Assembly: GCA_016871135.1 (NCBI GenBank)
Contig: VFZQ01000272.1
Span: forward strand, 1 to 7,150
Source: Acidobacteriota bacterium
Lineage (GTDB): Bacteria > Acidobacteriota > Terriglobia > Bryobacterales > Bryobacteraceae
Direction: 5' to 3'
Length of the DNA stretch: 7,150 nucleotides
Shown piece after piece: positions 1 through 6,641 of the stretch. The notes below the pieces were generated by a model that saw nothing but the letters and a program-made list of their open reading frames with translations, was not told the DNA's origin and ran no database searches. How positions within the stretch are numbered: position 1 is the first letter of the stretch; each line of letters begins with the position of its first letter. The position numbers were made by a program, and so were the translations under genes.

Positions 1-1
1 T

Positions 2-976
2 GTCGATTCGGCGCCGCTGCGCACCGATGATACCTGGCGGCGGGAGTTCGGCAATGATACCGAGCGCTGGCTGAAGACCGTGCGCACCGATCTCCAGAGT
101 TGGGGCTTTAACTCCGTCGGTTGGGTGCAGGAGTACGTGTCGATCAGTGACCAGCACCATCGCCATTCTCGCAGCTTTACGCCGGAGGAGTATCGATGGC
201 TGAACATGCCTTATGGGCATCTGCTTCCGTTCATCGAATCACATCAATGGGAGATTGAGACGCGGCTGCCGAAGATCGACAGCCCGGGTTTCGCCGAGTG
301 GTGTGACTATGTCGCGCGCGACCAATGCAGCCGCTATCGCGACGATCCGCGGCTGCTCGGTTACTTCTACACCGACTGCCCGGTTTGGGTGCACACAAGG
401 CCCGACAACGCTTGGCGCGGCGCGTTGTTCGACGCGAAGGAACTCGAGACGGCGGCGGGACGCGCCGAGTTGTCGCGGCTGGCGACGCACTACTATCGCA
501 CCCTGCATCAGGCTATTCGCCGTTACGATCCGAATCACCTGATCCTCGGCGATCGTTACGAGGCCCGCGCGCCGCTGCCCGAAGAAGTCGTACGGGCCGC
601 GTTGCCGTTTGTCGACGTGTTGAGCTTTCAGTGTTTCTCGCCGCCAGCGGAAATGCGCGCGACGCTGGAGCGTTGGGCGAGTCTCTCCGGCAAGCCGGTG
701 CTGCTGGCCGATGCGGCGCATTGGGCCAAACCCTTCACGCCGGGCTGGCCGCCACGGGAAGATCGCCAACACGACGCGGCTCAGTATGCCGATGCGCTCA
801 ACGCTTTACTCGATCTGCCCGCTTGCGTTGGTTATCACCTGTGCGGAGCGTACGTGAAGAACAACGCGCGGCGCTATGGCTTCCGTGATGCACGGAACCG
901 CGTGGAGCCGCACGTCGCGGCGATGGCTCGCGCGAACTATGCCGCGTTGGCGCGCTTCCGAAAGGAGATTGGCTGA
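2..976 (+). CDS. Glycoside-hydrolase-like TIM-barrel protein (agarase-like), C-terminal part
   Basis: The reading frame is open from base 2 and continues without a break to the TGA at 974-976, so the gene starts left of the window and 324 residues are visible. A GTG at 80 is in frame, but the residues before it (a W-x(11)-W spacing leading into LQSWGFNSVGW) fit the start of a barrel strand, so it is probably not the real start. Segments resembling GH50/agarase-like and related TIM-barrel hydrolases are WGFNSVGW, LLGYFYTDCPVW (353-388), YDPNHLILGDRYEAR, FVDVLSFQCF and GKPVLLADAAHW (689-724). The strand ends where these families normally carry catalytic glutamates read Y-T-D and A-D here, so polysaccharide hydrolysis is not assured. 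The order of these segments supports the fold; the substrate cannot be read from the sequence. It converges on the VWA gene, 30 bases away, and no hairpin terminator is evident in the gap. A non-catalytic or divergent carbohydrate-active protein is the main alternative. Confidence 0.7.
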   Translation, partial: VDSAPLRTDDTWRREFGNDTERWLKTVRTDLQSWGFNSVGWVQEYVSISDQHHRHSRSFTPEEYRWLNMPYGHLLPFIESHQWEIETRLPKIDSPGFAEWCDYVARDQCSRYRDDPRLLGYFYTDCPVWVHTRPDNAWRGALFDAKELETAAGRAELSRLATHYYRTLHQAIRRYDPNHLILGDRYEARAPLPEEVVRAALPFVDVLSFQCFSPPAEMRATLERWASLSGKPVLLADAAHWAKPFTPGWPPREDRQHDAAQYADALNALLDLPACVGYHLCGAYVKNNARRYGFRDARNRVEPHVAAMARANYAALARFRKEIG

Positions 977-1006
977 GCTTCTTTGTCGTTCCGCGCGGCG
1001 CTGGCG

Positions 1007-3046
1007 CTATCGAGCCACGTGGAAATCGGTCCATTGGGTCAGCCGCACGGGCTTTTTACCGCCCGTCGCCGTGATCGCCACTTGTAGGGCGTAGTCGCCG
1101 AGGCGCATGTTGGGGCCAAGGCGCATGACGCCCGACGCGGTCATCGCGCGTTTGTCCGAGGACTTAAACTGCAGCGGCGACTCCTTGCCTTCGTAGACCT
1201 GTTTGCCTTCTTCGAAGATGCGCAGTTGCAGGGTCAATTGCGAGTTGCCTTGCGCGTCGAGCGGCGGGTTGTAGATCTGCACGGTGTAGGCCAGATCGGT
1301 TCCGGGTGCAAAAATGCGTGAGGCCATTGTTAGACGATCCGAAACCTTCTGATCGTCCTTGGGCATCTCGCCGAGCAATAGGCTTGAGAGCGACATCCGT
1401 TTGTTGGCAAGGTTGGGCGCGACAAGAAACTGCGACGCCGAGCCAACATCGGCTGTCTCAGCGTCGCGAATTACGGCGCGGAGTTGATATGGCCCGGCCC
1501 GCTTCACCGGATAACGCACGGCGAGCATCATGCCGCGCTTCCGAGCTTCGTCGAACTTCGCGTTTTCGACGTTGATGTTGAAGGTGTCGTAGGTGTGATT
1601 AGCCGCGTTGCCGTCGGCGTCGAAGCCGGCGACTAGCACGTTGATTGCTGCGTGTTGCTTTCCGTCGCCAGTGTCCTTGAATTTCACTTGGCGCAGGTCG
1701 ACATGCAGCAGCGTGTTCATACTCTGGTTGAGCTTTTCGTCGACCACGAAGATTCCGGTGAGTTTCACTGGGATCGCCGATTTGTGGAAGGGATTCTTGA
1801 TCGCCGCGACCAGTTGTTGCTCCTTGGTCAACTTTGGCGCGGGCGGTTCCGGCTTGTCTTCGACTCCCATGAACCCGCTTCGGCTGCGCACTTGCAGCCC
1901 CTTGCGCTTCACGCGCACGGTGATCTTGTGATACTTGCGATTGAACGTCGAGTCGGACGGATCGTAAGCGAGAAGATAAAAACCGCTCTGATCGTCGAGC
2001 ACCTTGCGCAAGCTGCCAGCGACGTCGTTGTCGTTTAGAAACGCCTTGCCGCCAGTCTCTTCGGCGATGGTGCGCAGTGAGGACTGGGAGTCGGCGAAAT
2101 CCTGTTGGCGGCGGGCGGCGCGCATATTCAGATTGTTCGGCCTGACGTTATCGGCGGCGGTGATATTGAGCGCCTGCAAGCCGCGCGGGTCGACGGTATA
2201 GAGCACTACGCCGGCGCGTGTTGCCAGCTCGGTCATGCGCTGAACGGGGTCAAGGAGGTCGCCGTCGGGATTAGCCAAGCCTTGCGGCCGATCCATCTTC
2301 CGCGTGAGCTGAAAGCCTTCCGAGATCAGGACGATCGACTTCCGGCCTGGCATGGAACGTAACCCGTTCATGACCCAATTCAGGGTGCCAAATGCTCCGA
2401 GACCCGCCGATTGATTCATATAGGCGTTCTCGACATCTTCTTGCGTTTCGGCTTCCTGATCGGCGTCTTCGGCGACTTGCGAGTCGTCGATGCGGCGTAT
2501 CGAATTTACGCCGGTGCGCGAGCGCGGATTCCAGCGCAGCGTTTCGGCGAGTACGGCGATCTGCTGATGATCGTTTGTGAAGTTCTGGAACGCGCCGGAA
2601 CTCGAACCGGTGCGCATCAACGAGACCATGTCGCCGGGCTGGAGCGAAGCGATGAACTTCTTGAGCGCCTCGCGGACATAGTAGACGCTTTCGAAGCTGA
2701 GCGAAAGGTCGTCGACGAGAAAAACCATCGTGCGGCGGACTTGATCGGGGCGCACGGTGACGGGCGGAATCGGAACGGCGCCTTTGGCCTGCTGTTGCTT
2801 AGTTGGGCGCGGTGTCGGGCCTTCTTGCGTGGCGATGTAGGAGAAGCGCGTGATCCTTTGCGGCTTGCCGTCCTGCAGCACTTCGAAGTCGGCTGGCGTG
2901 AGAACGGTGACGACGCGGCCGTCTTTGTCGGTGACGATGGCGTCGACTTGCACTAGACTCACGGTGACGCGAATCAGCGGGCCTTCCTGCGTTTCCTGTT
3001 GGGCGCAGAGAATCGCGGCGGTGAGAAGAAGTGCGGCGCGGCGCAT
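1007..3046 (-). CDS. Exported VWA-domain protein, acidobacterial type
   Basis: This 679-residue protein begins with a short Sec-type signal peptide (two arginines, then ALLLTAAILCA, likely cut near residue 15; the cysteine at 14 lacks a good lipobox). Residues 25-70 form a small beta domain with the pattern V-x-V-x-A-I-V-T-D-x-x-G and DFEVLQDGKPQ, seen just before the VWA domain in the acidobacterial VWFA-related family (TIGR03436, recalled, not searched). The VWA domain spans about 105-360. It has a complete first metal-site (MIDAS) motif, D113-L-S115-L-S117, after the strand TMVFLVD, and a second core strand in GRKSIVLISEG (234-244). An acidic insert lies at 186-208. Residues 410-679 look like beta-sandwich modules and match nothing I can name. 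The family is thought to mediate metal-dependent protein contacts outside the cytoplasm; the partner is unknown. The ATG at 3046 gives the signal peptide directly. Only a weak GAAG sits just upstream of it, so the message may be leaderless. It diverges from the STAS gene. Confidence 0.88.
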   Translation of the reverse strand: MRRAALLLTAAILCAQQETQEGPLIRVTVSLVQVDAIVTDKDGRVVTVLTPADFEVLQDGKPQRITRFSYIATQEGPTPRPTKQQQAKGAVPIPPVTVRPDQVRRTMVFLVDDLSLSFESVYYVREALKKFIASLQPGDMVSLMRTGSSSGAFQNFTNDHQQIAVLAETLRWNPRSRTGVNSIRRIDDSQVAEDADQEAETQEDVENAYMNQSAGLGAFGTLNWVMNGLRSMPGRKSIVLISEGFQLTRKMDRPQGLANPDGDLLDPVQRMTELATRAGVVLYTVDPRGLQALNITAADNVRPNNLNMRAARRQQDFADSQSSLRTIAEETGGKAFLNDNDVAGSLRKVLDDQSGFYLLAYDPSDSTFNRKYHKITVRVKRKGLQVRSRSGFMGVEDKPEPPAPKLTKEQQLVAAIKNPFHKSAIPVKLTGIFVVDEKLNQSMNTLLHVDLRQVKFKDTGDGKQHAAINVLVAGFDADGNAANHTYDTFNINVENAKFDEARKRGMMLAVRYPVKRAGPYQLRAVIRDAETADVGSASQFLVAPNLANKRMSLSSLLLGEMPKDDQKVSDRLTMASRIFAPGTDLAYTVQIYNPPLDAQGNSQLTLQLRIFEEGKQVYEGKESPLQFKSSDKRAMTASGVMRLGPNMRLGDYALQVAITATGGKKPVRLTQWTDFHVAR

Positions 3047-3089
3047 GCTTCATTGTAGTCGAGACATGGCGTTATACTGGCTGTTTGCC
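3047..3089. promoter_or_regulatory. Compact divergent promoter region, VWA gene / STAS operon
   Basis: Only 43 bases separate the two divergent start codons. On the minus strand, TACAAT (3057-3052) matches the -10 consensus at five of six positions and would start transcription at about 3045-3046, on the ATG of the VWA gene. On the plus strand, TATACT (3073-3078) also matches at five of six and would start at about 3085, only a few bases before the STAS ATG at 3090. Neither box has a convincing -35 partner, and neither start codon has a strong Shine-Dalgarno sequence. The boxes are visible; their use as promoters and the leaderless reading are inference. Confidence 0.35.
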
Positions 3090-3443
3090 ATGGCTCTACA
3101 AATTGATCAGTCCGTCCACGCTTCGGGCGCGACGGTGTATAAACTTTCGGGCCGCCTGACCGCGGGAGTGGAAGCGACGGCGCTGGAAGTCGCGATCGAG
3201 AAATCGCACGCGGCGGGTGTGTCGCGCCTGATCGTCGACATGAAAGAGATCTACTATGTCGACAGTTCCGGGCTTGGCGTGTTGATCGGCGGATTGACGA
3301 AGCTGAAGAAATCCTCGGGCGCTTTGCGGCTGGCGTGTGTTGACGAGCGCGTTGTCAAGATCATGAAATTGACGAGGCTGGACACTATCTTTCCCATGGA
3401 TGAGACGGTGCAGGAAGCCAGTTTGCGGATCGGGGGAATCTAG
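3090..3443 (+). CDS. STAS-domain anti-sigma factor antagonist (SpoIIAA/RsbV-like)
   Basis: The 117-residue product is a single STAS domain of the usual length for stand-alone antagonists. It has an N-terminal strand (TVYKLSGRLTAG), a helix, a strand (SRLIVDM), and then the signature loop Y-V-D58-S59-S60-G61-L62-G63, followed by a long helix and the segment LACVDERVVKIMKLTRLDTIF. In SpoIIAA and RsbV a serine in this loop is phosphorylated by a partner kinase of the RsbW/SpoIIAB type, and the unphosphorylated form releases a sigma factor. One of Ser59/Ser60 is therefore the likely switch residue. The protein has no signal peptide, so it should be cytoplasmic. I chose the ATG at 3090 over the ATG at 3066 because the extra eight residues (ALYWLFA) are unlike a STAS N-terminus. 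It is first in a four-gene cluster; no kinase or sigma factor is visible nearby, so its partner must be encoded elsewhere. Confidence 0.9.
   Translation: MALQIDQSVHASGATVYKLSGRLTAGVEATALEVAIEKSHAAGVSRLIVDMKEIYYVDSSGLGVLIGGLTKLKKSSGALRLACVDERVVKIMKLTRLDTIFPMDETVQEASLRIGGI
3432..3437 (+). promoter_or_regulatory. Ribosome binding site for the 89-aa gene
   Basis: A GGGGGAA run within the last codons of the STAS gene lies roughly eight bases before the GTG at 3446. It supports that GTG as the start and implies translational coupling across the 2-base gap between the genes. Confidence 0.45.
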
Positions 3444-3445
3444 CC

Positions 3446-3715
3446 GTGGCCGATTGGGAGTTTTGTCAGAACGACGCCGAGGAGCGTTTGGCGAAGGTCC
3501 GCTACTTCTCGATGATGAAGGGCGATGTGGAATTCACGATCTCGGTAAAAGAGTTTGTCTCGCCTCCGGATCCAATGATGAAGTTCTTCGCTGAGGGCGA
3601 TAAGGAACTGAATCAGTCCACTGCGGCGTTCCGGCCGACGGGATGGGGCGGTAGCATGCGCGACGCGCTGGCCGCGTGTCTGCAAACAATTCGCAAGTTT
3701 CCGTACGAGGGGTAG
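3446..3715 (+). CDS. Small hypothetical protein, 89 aa, cytoplasmic
   Basis: I do not recognise this protein. It starts at a GTG two bases after the STAS stop codon and ends with a TAG (3713-3715) that overlaps the next start codon. The 89 residues show an acidic, helix-prone N-terminus (DWEFCQNDAEERLAKV), a strand-like part (GDVEFTISVKEFVSP), a segment rich in Met/Phe (MMKFFAEGDKELNQ), a glycine/tryptophan turn (FRPTGWGGS) and a C-terminal amphipathic helix (MRDALAACLQTIRKF) closing with PYEG. There is no signal peptide or membrane segment. It is real rather than a spurious frame because it is tightly packed between two well-identified genes, has a ribosome binding site, and has an ordinary mix of residues. 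Its position suggests a partner or modulator of the STAS protein or of the downstream exported proteins. It does not look like an RsbW-type kinase, which is longer and carries N and G boxes. Confidence 0.75.
   Translation: MADWEFCQNDAEERLAKVRYFSMMKGDVEFTISVKEFVSPPDPMMKFFAEGDKELNQSTAAFRPTGWGGSMRDALAACLQTIRKFPYEG
3707..3712 (+). promoter_or_regulatory. Shine-Dalgarno sequence for the CRTAC1 gene
   Basis: GAGGGG lies at the end of the 89-aa gene, two bases before the GTG at 3715. The spacing is tight, which points to re-initiation by ribosomes finishing the upstream gene rather than strong independent initiation. It helps choose 3715 over the alternative GTG at 3676. Confidence 0.45.
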
Positions 3716-5430
3716 TGGAGCGCCCGGGGCGAAGACGATTTGTTCAGTCGCTTTGCCGCACCGCCGGCGTGTTTCTGTTCGACGATATCGTGAGCGCACT
3801 GGCGCTCGATGTGTCTTTCGTGAACGTCGCGCGCGACGCGGGGCTTCGGCATAAGACGATTTACGGCAGCGAGAACCGCAACAAATACCTGATCGAAACG
3901 ACGGGTTGCGGCGCGGCGTTCTTCGATTACGATGGCGACGGCTGGCTCGACATTTTTCTTGTGAACGGAACGCGCTTCGACGCCAAGTGGGCCGCGGGCG
4001 CGGCGCCGGTCAGCAGATTGTTTAAGAACAATCGCGACGGGACGTTCACCGATGTGACGATTGCGGCGGGCGTGGCGCGGACCGGTTGGGGCTCGGGTTG
4101 TTGCGCGGGCGACTATAACAACGATGGGCATCTGGATCTGTTCGTGACGTATTGGGGCGATTGCGCGTTGTGGAAGAATTTGGGCAACGGCAAGTTCGTT
4201 GACGCGGCGCCGCAAGCGGGTGTGACGACGCGAACCAAGACCGGATTGCGCCGGCACAACACGGGCTGCGCTTTTGTCGATTACGACAAGGACGGACATC
4301 TCGATCTGTTCGTCGCTAATTACATCGACTTCGATCCAAAGACCGCGCCGCTGCCGGAATCGGGGCCCTGCAAGTATAAAGGCCTTCTGGTTGCGTGCGG
4401 GCCGCCGGGCTTGCAGGGCGGAAAGAATATTCTGTTCCGCAATAACGGAGACGGAACGTTCGCGGACGTGTCCGAGAAGGCGGGGATCTTGAACACTCCC
4501 GGAACGTATGGGTTGGGCGTCATCGTTGCCGACTTCGACAACGACGGCTGGCCCGACATCTACGTCGCCAACGATTCGACTTCGGCGGCGCTGTATCGGA
4601 ACAATCACGACGGAACTTTTACCGAGAACGCGATCGAACGCGGGGCGGCGTATTCGGCCGATGGAAAACCGCAAGCGGGGATGGGCGCGGGAGTGGCCGA
4701 TTACGATGGCGATGGGCGGTTCGATATCGTCAAGACGAACTTCGCCGGCGATACGTCGAGCCTTTATCATGGGCTCGCCGACGGCTACTTCGAAGATCAG
4801 ACATTGCAAGCGGGACTAGGGCGCGTGACGCGCTTTCTCGGTTGGGGCGCGGCGTTCGCCGATATCGATAATGACGGGTGGGCCGATATCGTATTGTGCA
4901 ATGGTCATGTGTATCCAGAGGTGGGCGAGAGCGCGGCGGAGTCTGGTTACAAGCAGCGAAAAGTCGTGTATCGAAACTTGCGGAACGGGAAGTTCGCGGA
5001 GATTTCCGAGACGCTTGGGCCGGGGATTGTGGAGAAGGTCACGGGGCGGGGAATGGCTGTCGGCGATTTCGATAATGACGGCGATTTGGATCTGCTGGTC
5101 AACTGCATCAACGACTCGCCGCAACTGCTGCGCTGCGAGTCGGCGCTTAAGCACAATTGGTTGAAGGTGAACTTGACGGGGACGAAATCCAACCGCTCCG
5201 CGATTGGCGCGCGGGTAATCTGCACTGCGAAGATTGACGGCAAGCCGCGGCGGCAGATGGACGAAGTGCGCAGCGGTGGAAGTTATCTGTCACAGAGCGA
5301 TCTGCGTGTACACTTTGGGCTCGGCGATGCGGTGTCCGCGGCTTTGGAGATTCAATGGCCGAGCGGCCTGGTGAAGCGGTTGCGGGACGTGAAGCCGAAT
5401 CAGATTTTGGCGGTTGTGGAGGGCGAGTGA
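3715..5430 (+). CDS. CRTAC1-family FG-GAP/VCBS repeat protein with ASPIC/UnbV domain
   Basis: From the GTG at 3715 the product is 571 residues, and this start overlaps the previous stop as TAGTG. An in-frame GTG at 3676 would add 13 residues lying inside the upstream gene and is less likely. Residues 5-11 (GRRRFVQ) resemble a twin-arginine motif followed by TAGVFLF, so export is probable, although two aspartates interrupt the hydrophobic stretch. Seven calcium-binding loops of the D-x-[DN]-x-D-G type, typical of FG-GAP/VCBS beta-propeller blades, begin at residues 71, 133, 189, 273, 329, 383 and 451; most end in [LWPAF]D[IL] followed by a beta strand. Residues 481-570 are an ASPIC/UnbV domain: NWLKVNLTGT, the S-AIGARV turn, R-Q-M-DEVRSGGSYLSQSD, the HFGLG motif and IQWPSG. 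Such proteins are secreted or surface-bound and are thought to bind ligands or proteins; no enzyme activity is known to me. The downstream TPR gene overlaps by four bases. Confidence 0.9.
   Translation: MERPGRRRFVQSLCRTAGVFLFDDIVSALALDVSFVNVARDAGLRHKTIYGSENRNKYLIETTGCGAAFFDYDGDGWLDIFLVNGTRFDAKWAAGAAPVSRLFKNNRDGTFTDVTIAAGVARTGWGSGCCAGDYNNDGHLDLFVTYWGDCALWKNLGNGKFVDAAPQAGVTTRTKTGLRRHNTGCAFVDYDKDGHLDLFVANYIDFDPKTAPLPESGPCKYKGLLVACGPPGLQGGKNILFRNNGDGTFADVSEKAGILNTPGTYGLGVIVADFDNDGWPDIYVANDSTSAALYRNNHDGTFTENAIERGAAYSADGKPQAGMGAGVADYDGDGRFDIVKTNFAGDTSSLYHGLADGYFEDQTLQAGLGRVTRFLGWGAAFADIDNDGWADIVLCNGHVYPEVGESAAESGYKQRKVVYRNLRNGKFAEISETLGPGIVEKVTGRGMAVGDFDNDGDLDLLVNCINDSPQLLRCESALKHNWLKVNLTGTKSNRSAIGARVICTAKIDGKPRRQMDEVRSGGSYLSQSDLRVHFGLGDAVSAALEIQWPSGLVKRLRDVKPNQILAVVEGE
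5418..5423 (+). promoter_or_regulatory. Shine-Dalgarno sequence for the TPR gene
   Basis: GGAGGG sits three bases before the GTG at 5427, within the last codons of the CRTAC1 gene. Together with the GTGA overlap of start and stop it fixes the TPR start and indicates translational coupling. Confidence 0.6.
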
Positions 5431-6641
5431 AGTTCCTGCTCGCTTCGCTGGCGGTGTTGGCGCAGACGCCCGGCGGTTGGCGGGCGCAGGCGACGGCGTT
5501 GAAGGCTAAGGGCGACGCGGCGGGCGCGCTGGCGGCTTTCGAACGGGCGGCGGAGGCGGAGCCGAACGCGGCCGATTTGCGCGATGAGATCGGGTTTCTC
5601 TCGGCTGTCGTTGGGCGGCGCGAAGAGGGCGTGGCGTGGTTTCGCGAGGCGATTCGGTTGGATGCCCGGTATGCGCCGGCGCATTATCATTTGGGCGTGG
5701 CGCTGTGGTTGATCGGGCAGCGCGAGGATGCGTTGGCGGCGATGCGGGAGGCGGTACGGCTGGCGCCGCGGAGCATCGAGTATCGTGCGCGGCTAGCCGC
5801 GGCGCTGCAGGATTTGGGATTGGATGAAGATGCATCGCGCGAGGCGCGTACCTGCCTTTCGGCGGCGCCCTCGCGCGCTGACCTGTGGAACTTAATCGGG
5901 CTTGTCGAACAGAAGCGTGGAGAGCGGGAGAAAGCGCGCGCGGCCTTCGCGAAGGCTGTGACGTTGCAACCGGGCGAATTCGACTATCGAAACAATTACG
6001 GGTTCCTACTGGTGGATATGGGCGAAGCCGACGCTGGGATGGCGCAGTTCCAGGCCGTGCTGCGGCGCGAACCGGGGAACAAGCGAGCGCTGGTGAATGT
6101 TGGTTACGCCTATCTGCAGAAGAGCGACTTTGACGCGGCGCTGCGCCAGTTTGAAGGGTTGGCGCAGCGCTTCGCTGACGACGCCGTGGTGCGGTACGAC
6201 CTTGGACTGGCGTTAAAACAGAAGGACCGGATCGACGACGCTAAGCGCGAGTTCCGCGCGGCGCTGCGCCTCGATCCTGAGATGGTTGAGGGCTACTATA
6301 CGCTCGGTATCACGGCGTGGCAGAACGGCGATTTCGACGAGGCGGTCGAGGCGTTTCGCGCGGCGGTGTCTCGGCGGCCTTCGTATGCGGCGGCGCACTT
6401 CATGCTCGGCACGGCGTTGAAGCAGAAGGGGCTGCTGAAAGAGGCGGCCGCCGCGCTGGAAGAGGCGATCCGGTTGGATCCTTCAACGCCCGGGCCTTTC
6501 AACACACTGGCGCAGATCCGGCAGGCCGAGGGAAACGTGGACGCGGCGCGGAAACTGTTCGCGCTGGCGGCGGAGGCGAAACGGAAGCTCGAGGCCGAGC
6601 AGGCGACGAGGCTGCGGACGATGGGCCCGGCGCGGCGCTAG
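5427..6641 (+). CDS. Exported tetratricopeptide repeat protein, eleven TPRs
   Basis: The 404-residue product starts at a GTG that overlaps the CRTAC1 stop (GTGA) and has a good ribosome binding site. The in-frame codon at 5355 would place 24 residues inside the CRTAC1 gene and hide the signal peptide, so I reject it. Residues 1-12 (MKFLLASLAVLA) form a short Sec signal with a V-L-A cleavage site before Q13. From residue 18 to 390 the protein is built of eleven back-to-back TPR units, beginning at 18, 51, 85, 119, 153, 187, 221, 255, 289, 323 and 357. All are 34 residues long except the first, which is 33. Typical TPR positions recur, including G/A at 8, A/F at 20-24 and a closing L-x-P (for example AIRLDP and ALRLDP). 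A short basic tail follows (391-404). TPR solenoids bind proteins or peptides; the location should be periplasmic. Co-translation with CRTAC1 suggests that CRTAC1 is a partner or client, which is inference. It converges on the 5'-nucleotidase gene. Confidence 0.92.
   Translation: MKFLLASLAVLAQTPGGWRAQATALKAKGDAAGALAAFERAAEAEPNAADLRDEIGFLSAVVGRREEGVAWFREAIRLDARYAPAHYHLGVALWLIGQREDALAAMREAVRLAPRSIEYRARLAAALQDLGLDEDASREARTCLSAAPSRADLWNLIGLVEQKRGEREKARAAFAKAVTLQPGEFDYRNNYGFLLVDMGEADAGMAQFQAVLRREPGNKRALVNVGYAYLQKSDFDAALRQFEGLAQRFADDAVVRYDLGLALKQKDRIDDAKREFRAALRLDPEMVEGYYTLGITAWQNGDFDEAVEAFRAAVSRRPSYAAAHFMLGTALKQKGLLKEAAAALEEAIRLDPSTPGPFNTLAQIRQAEGNVDAARKLFALAAEAKRKLEAEQATRLRTMGPARR
6638..6641. other. 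Shared CTAG stop site of two convergent genes
   Basis: The palindrome CTAG supplies the TAG stop of the TPR gene on the plus strand (6639-6641) and the TAG stop of the 5'-nucleotidase gene on the minus strand (6640-6638). The two coding regions overlap by four bases and no terminator hairpin fits between them, so each transcript must end inside the opposite gene. Confidence 0.9.

Noticed and set aside
239..772. A 177-residue minus-strand frame opposite the hydrolase-like gene
   Set aside because: It is rich in Arg and Gln, has no domain, and the plus-strand frame shows coherent barrel motifs throughout.
325..888. A 187-residue plus-strand frame within the hydrolase-like gene
   Set aside because: It is an out-of-frame shadow with biased Arg/Ala/Gly composition and no motif.
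977..1006. A possible terminator between the convergent hydrolase-like and VWA genes
   Set aside because: The 30 bases contain GC-rich repeats (GCGCGGCGC and GGCGC) but no stem with a workable loop and no T-run on either strand.
2411..2956. A 181-residue open frame on the plus strand, antisense to the VWA gene
   Set aside because: It lies entirely within the VWA domain coding region, which has clear MIDAS residues, and looks like a codon-bias shadow in GC-rich DNA.
2850..3089. A longer N-terminus for the STAS protein
   Set aside because: The extension is antisense to the VWA signal-peptide region, lacks STAS-like sequence, and would make the protein far longer than family members.
3613..4809. 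A 398-residue open frame on the minus strand, antisense to the CRTAC1 gene
   Set aside because: It is arginine-rich, with no recognisable domain. It lies opposite a well-supported coding region with seven calcium-loop motifs, and its repeats (VAIVIE and similar) are the reverse reading of the D-x-D-x-D-G codons.
5478..6596. DNA-level tandem repeats in the TPR gene
   Set aside because: The periodicity is at the protein level (34 residues). The nucleotide units have diverged and do not form a DNA repeat array.
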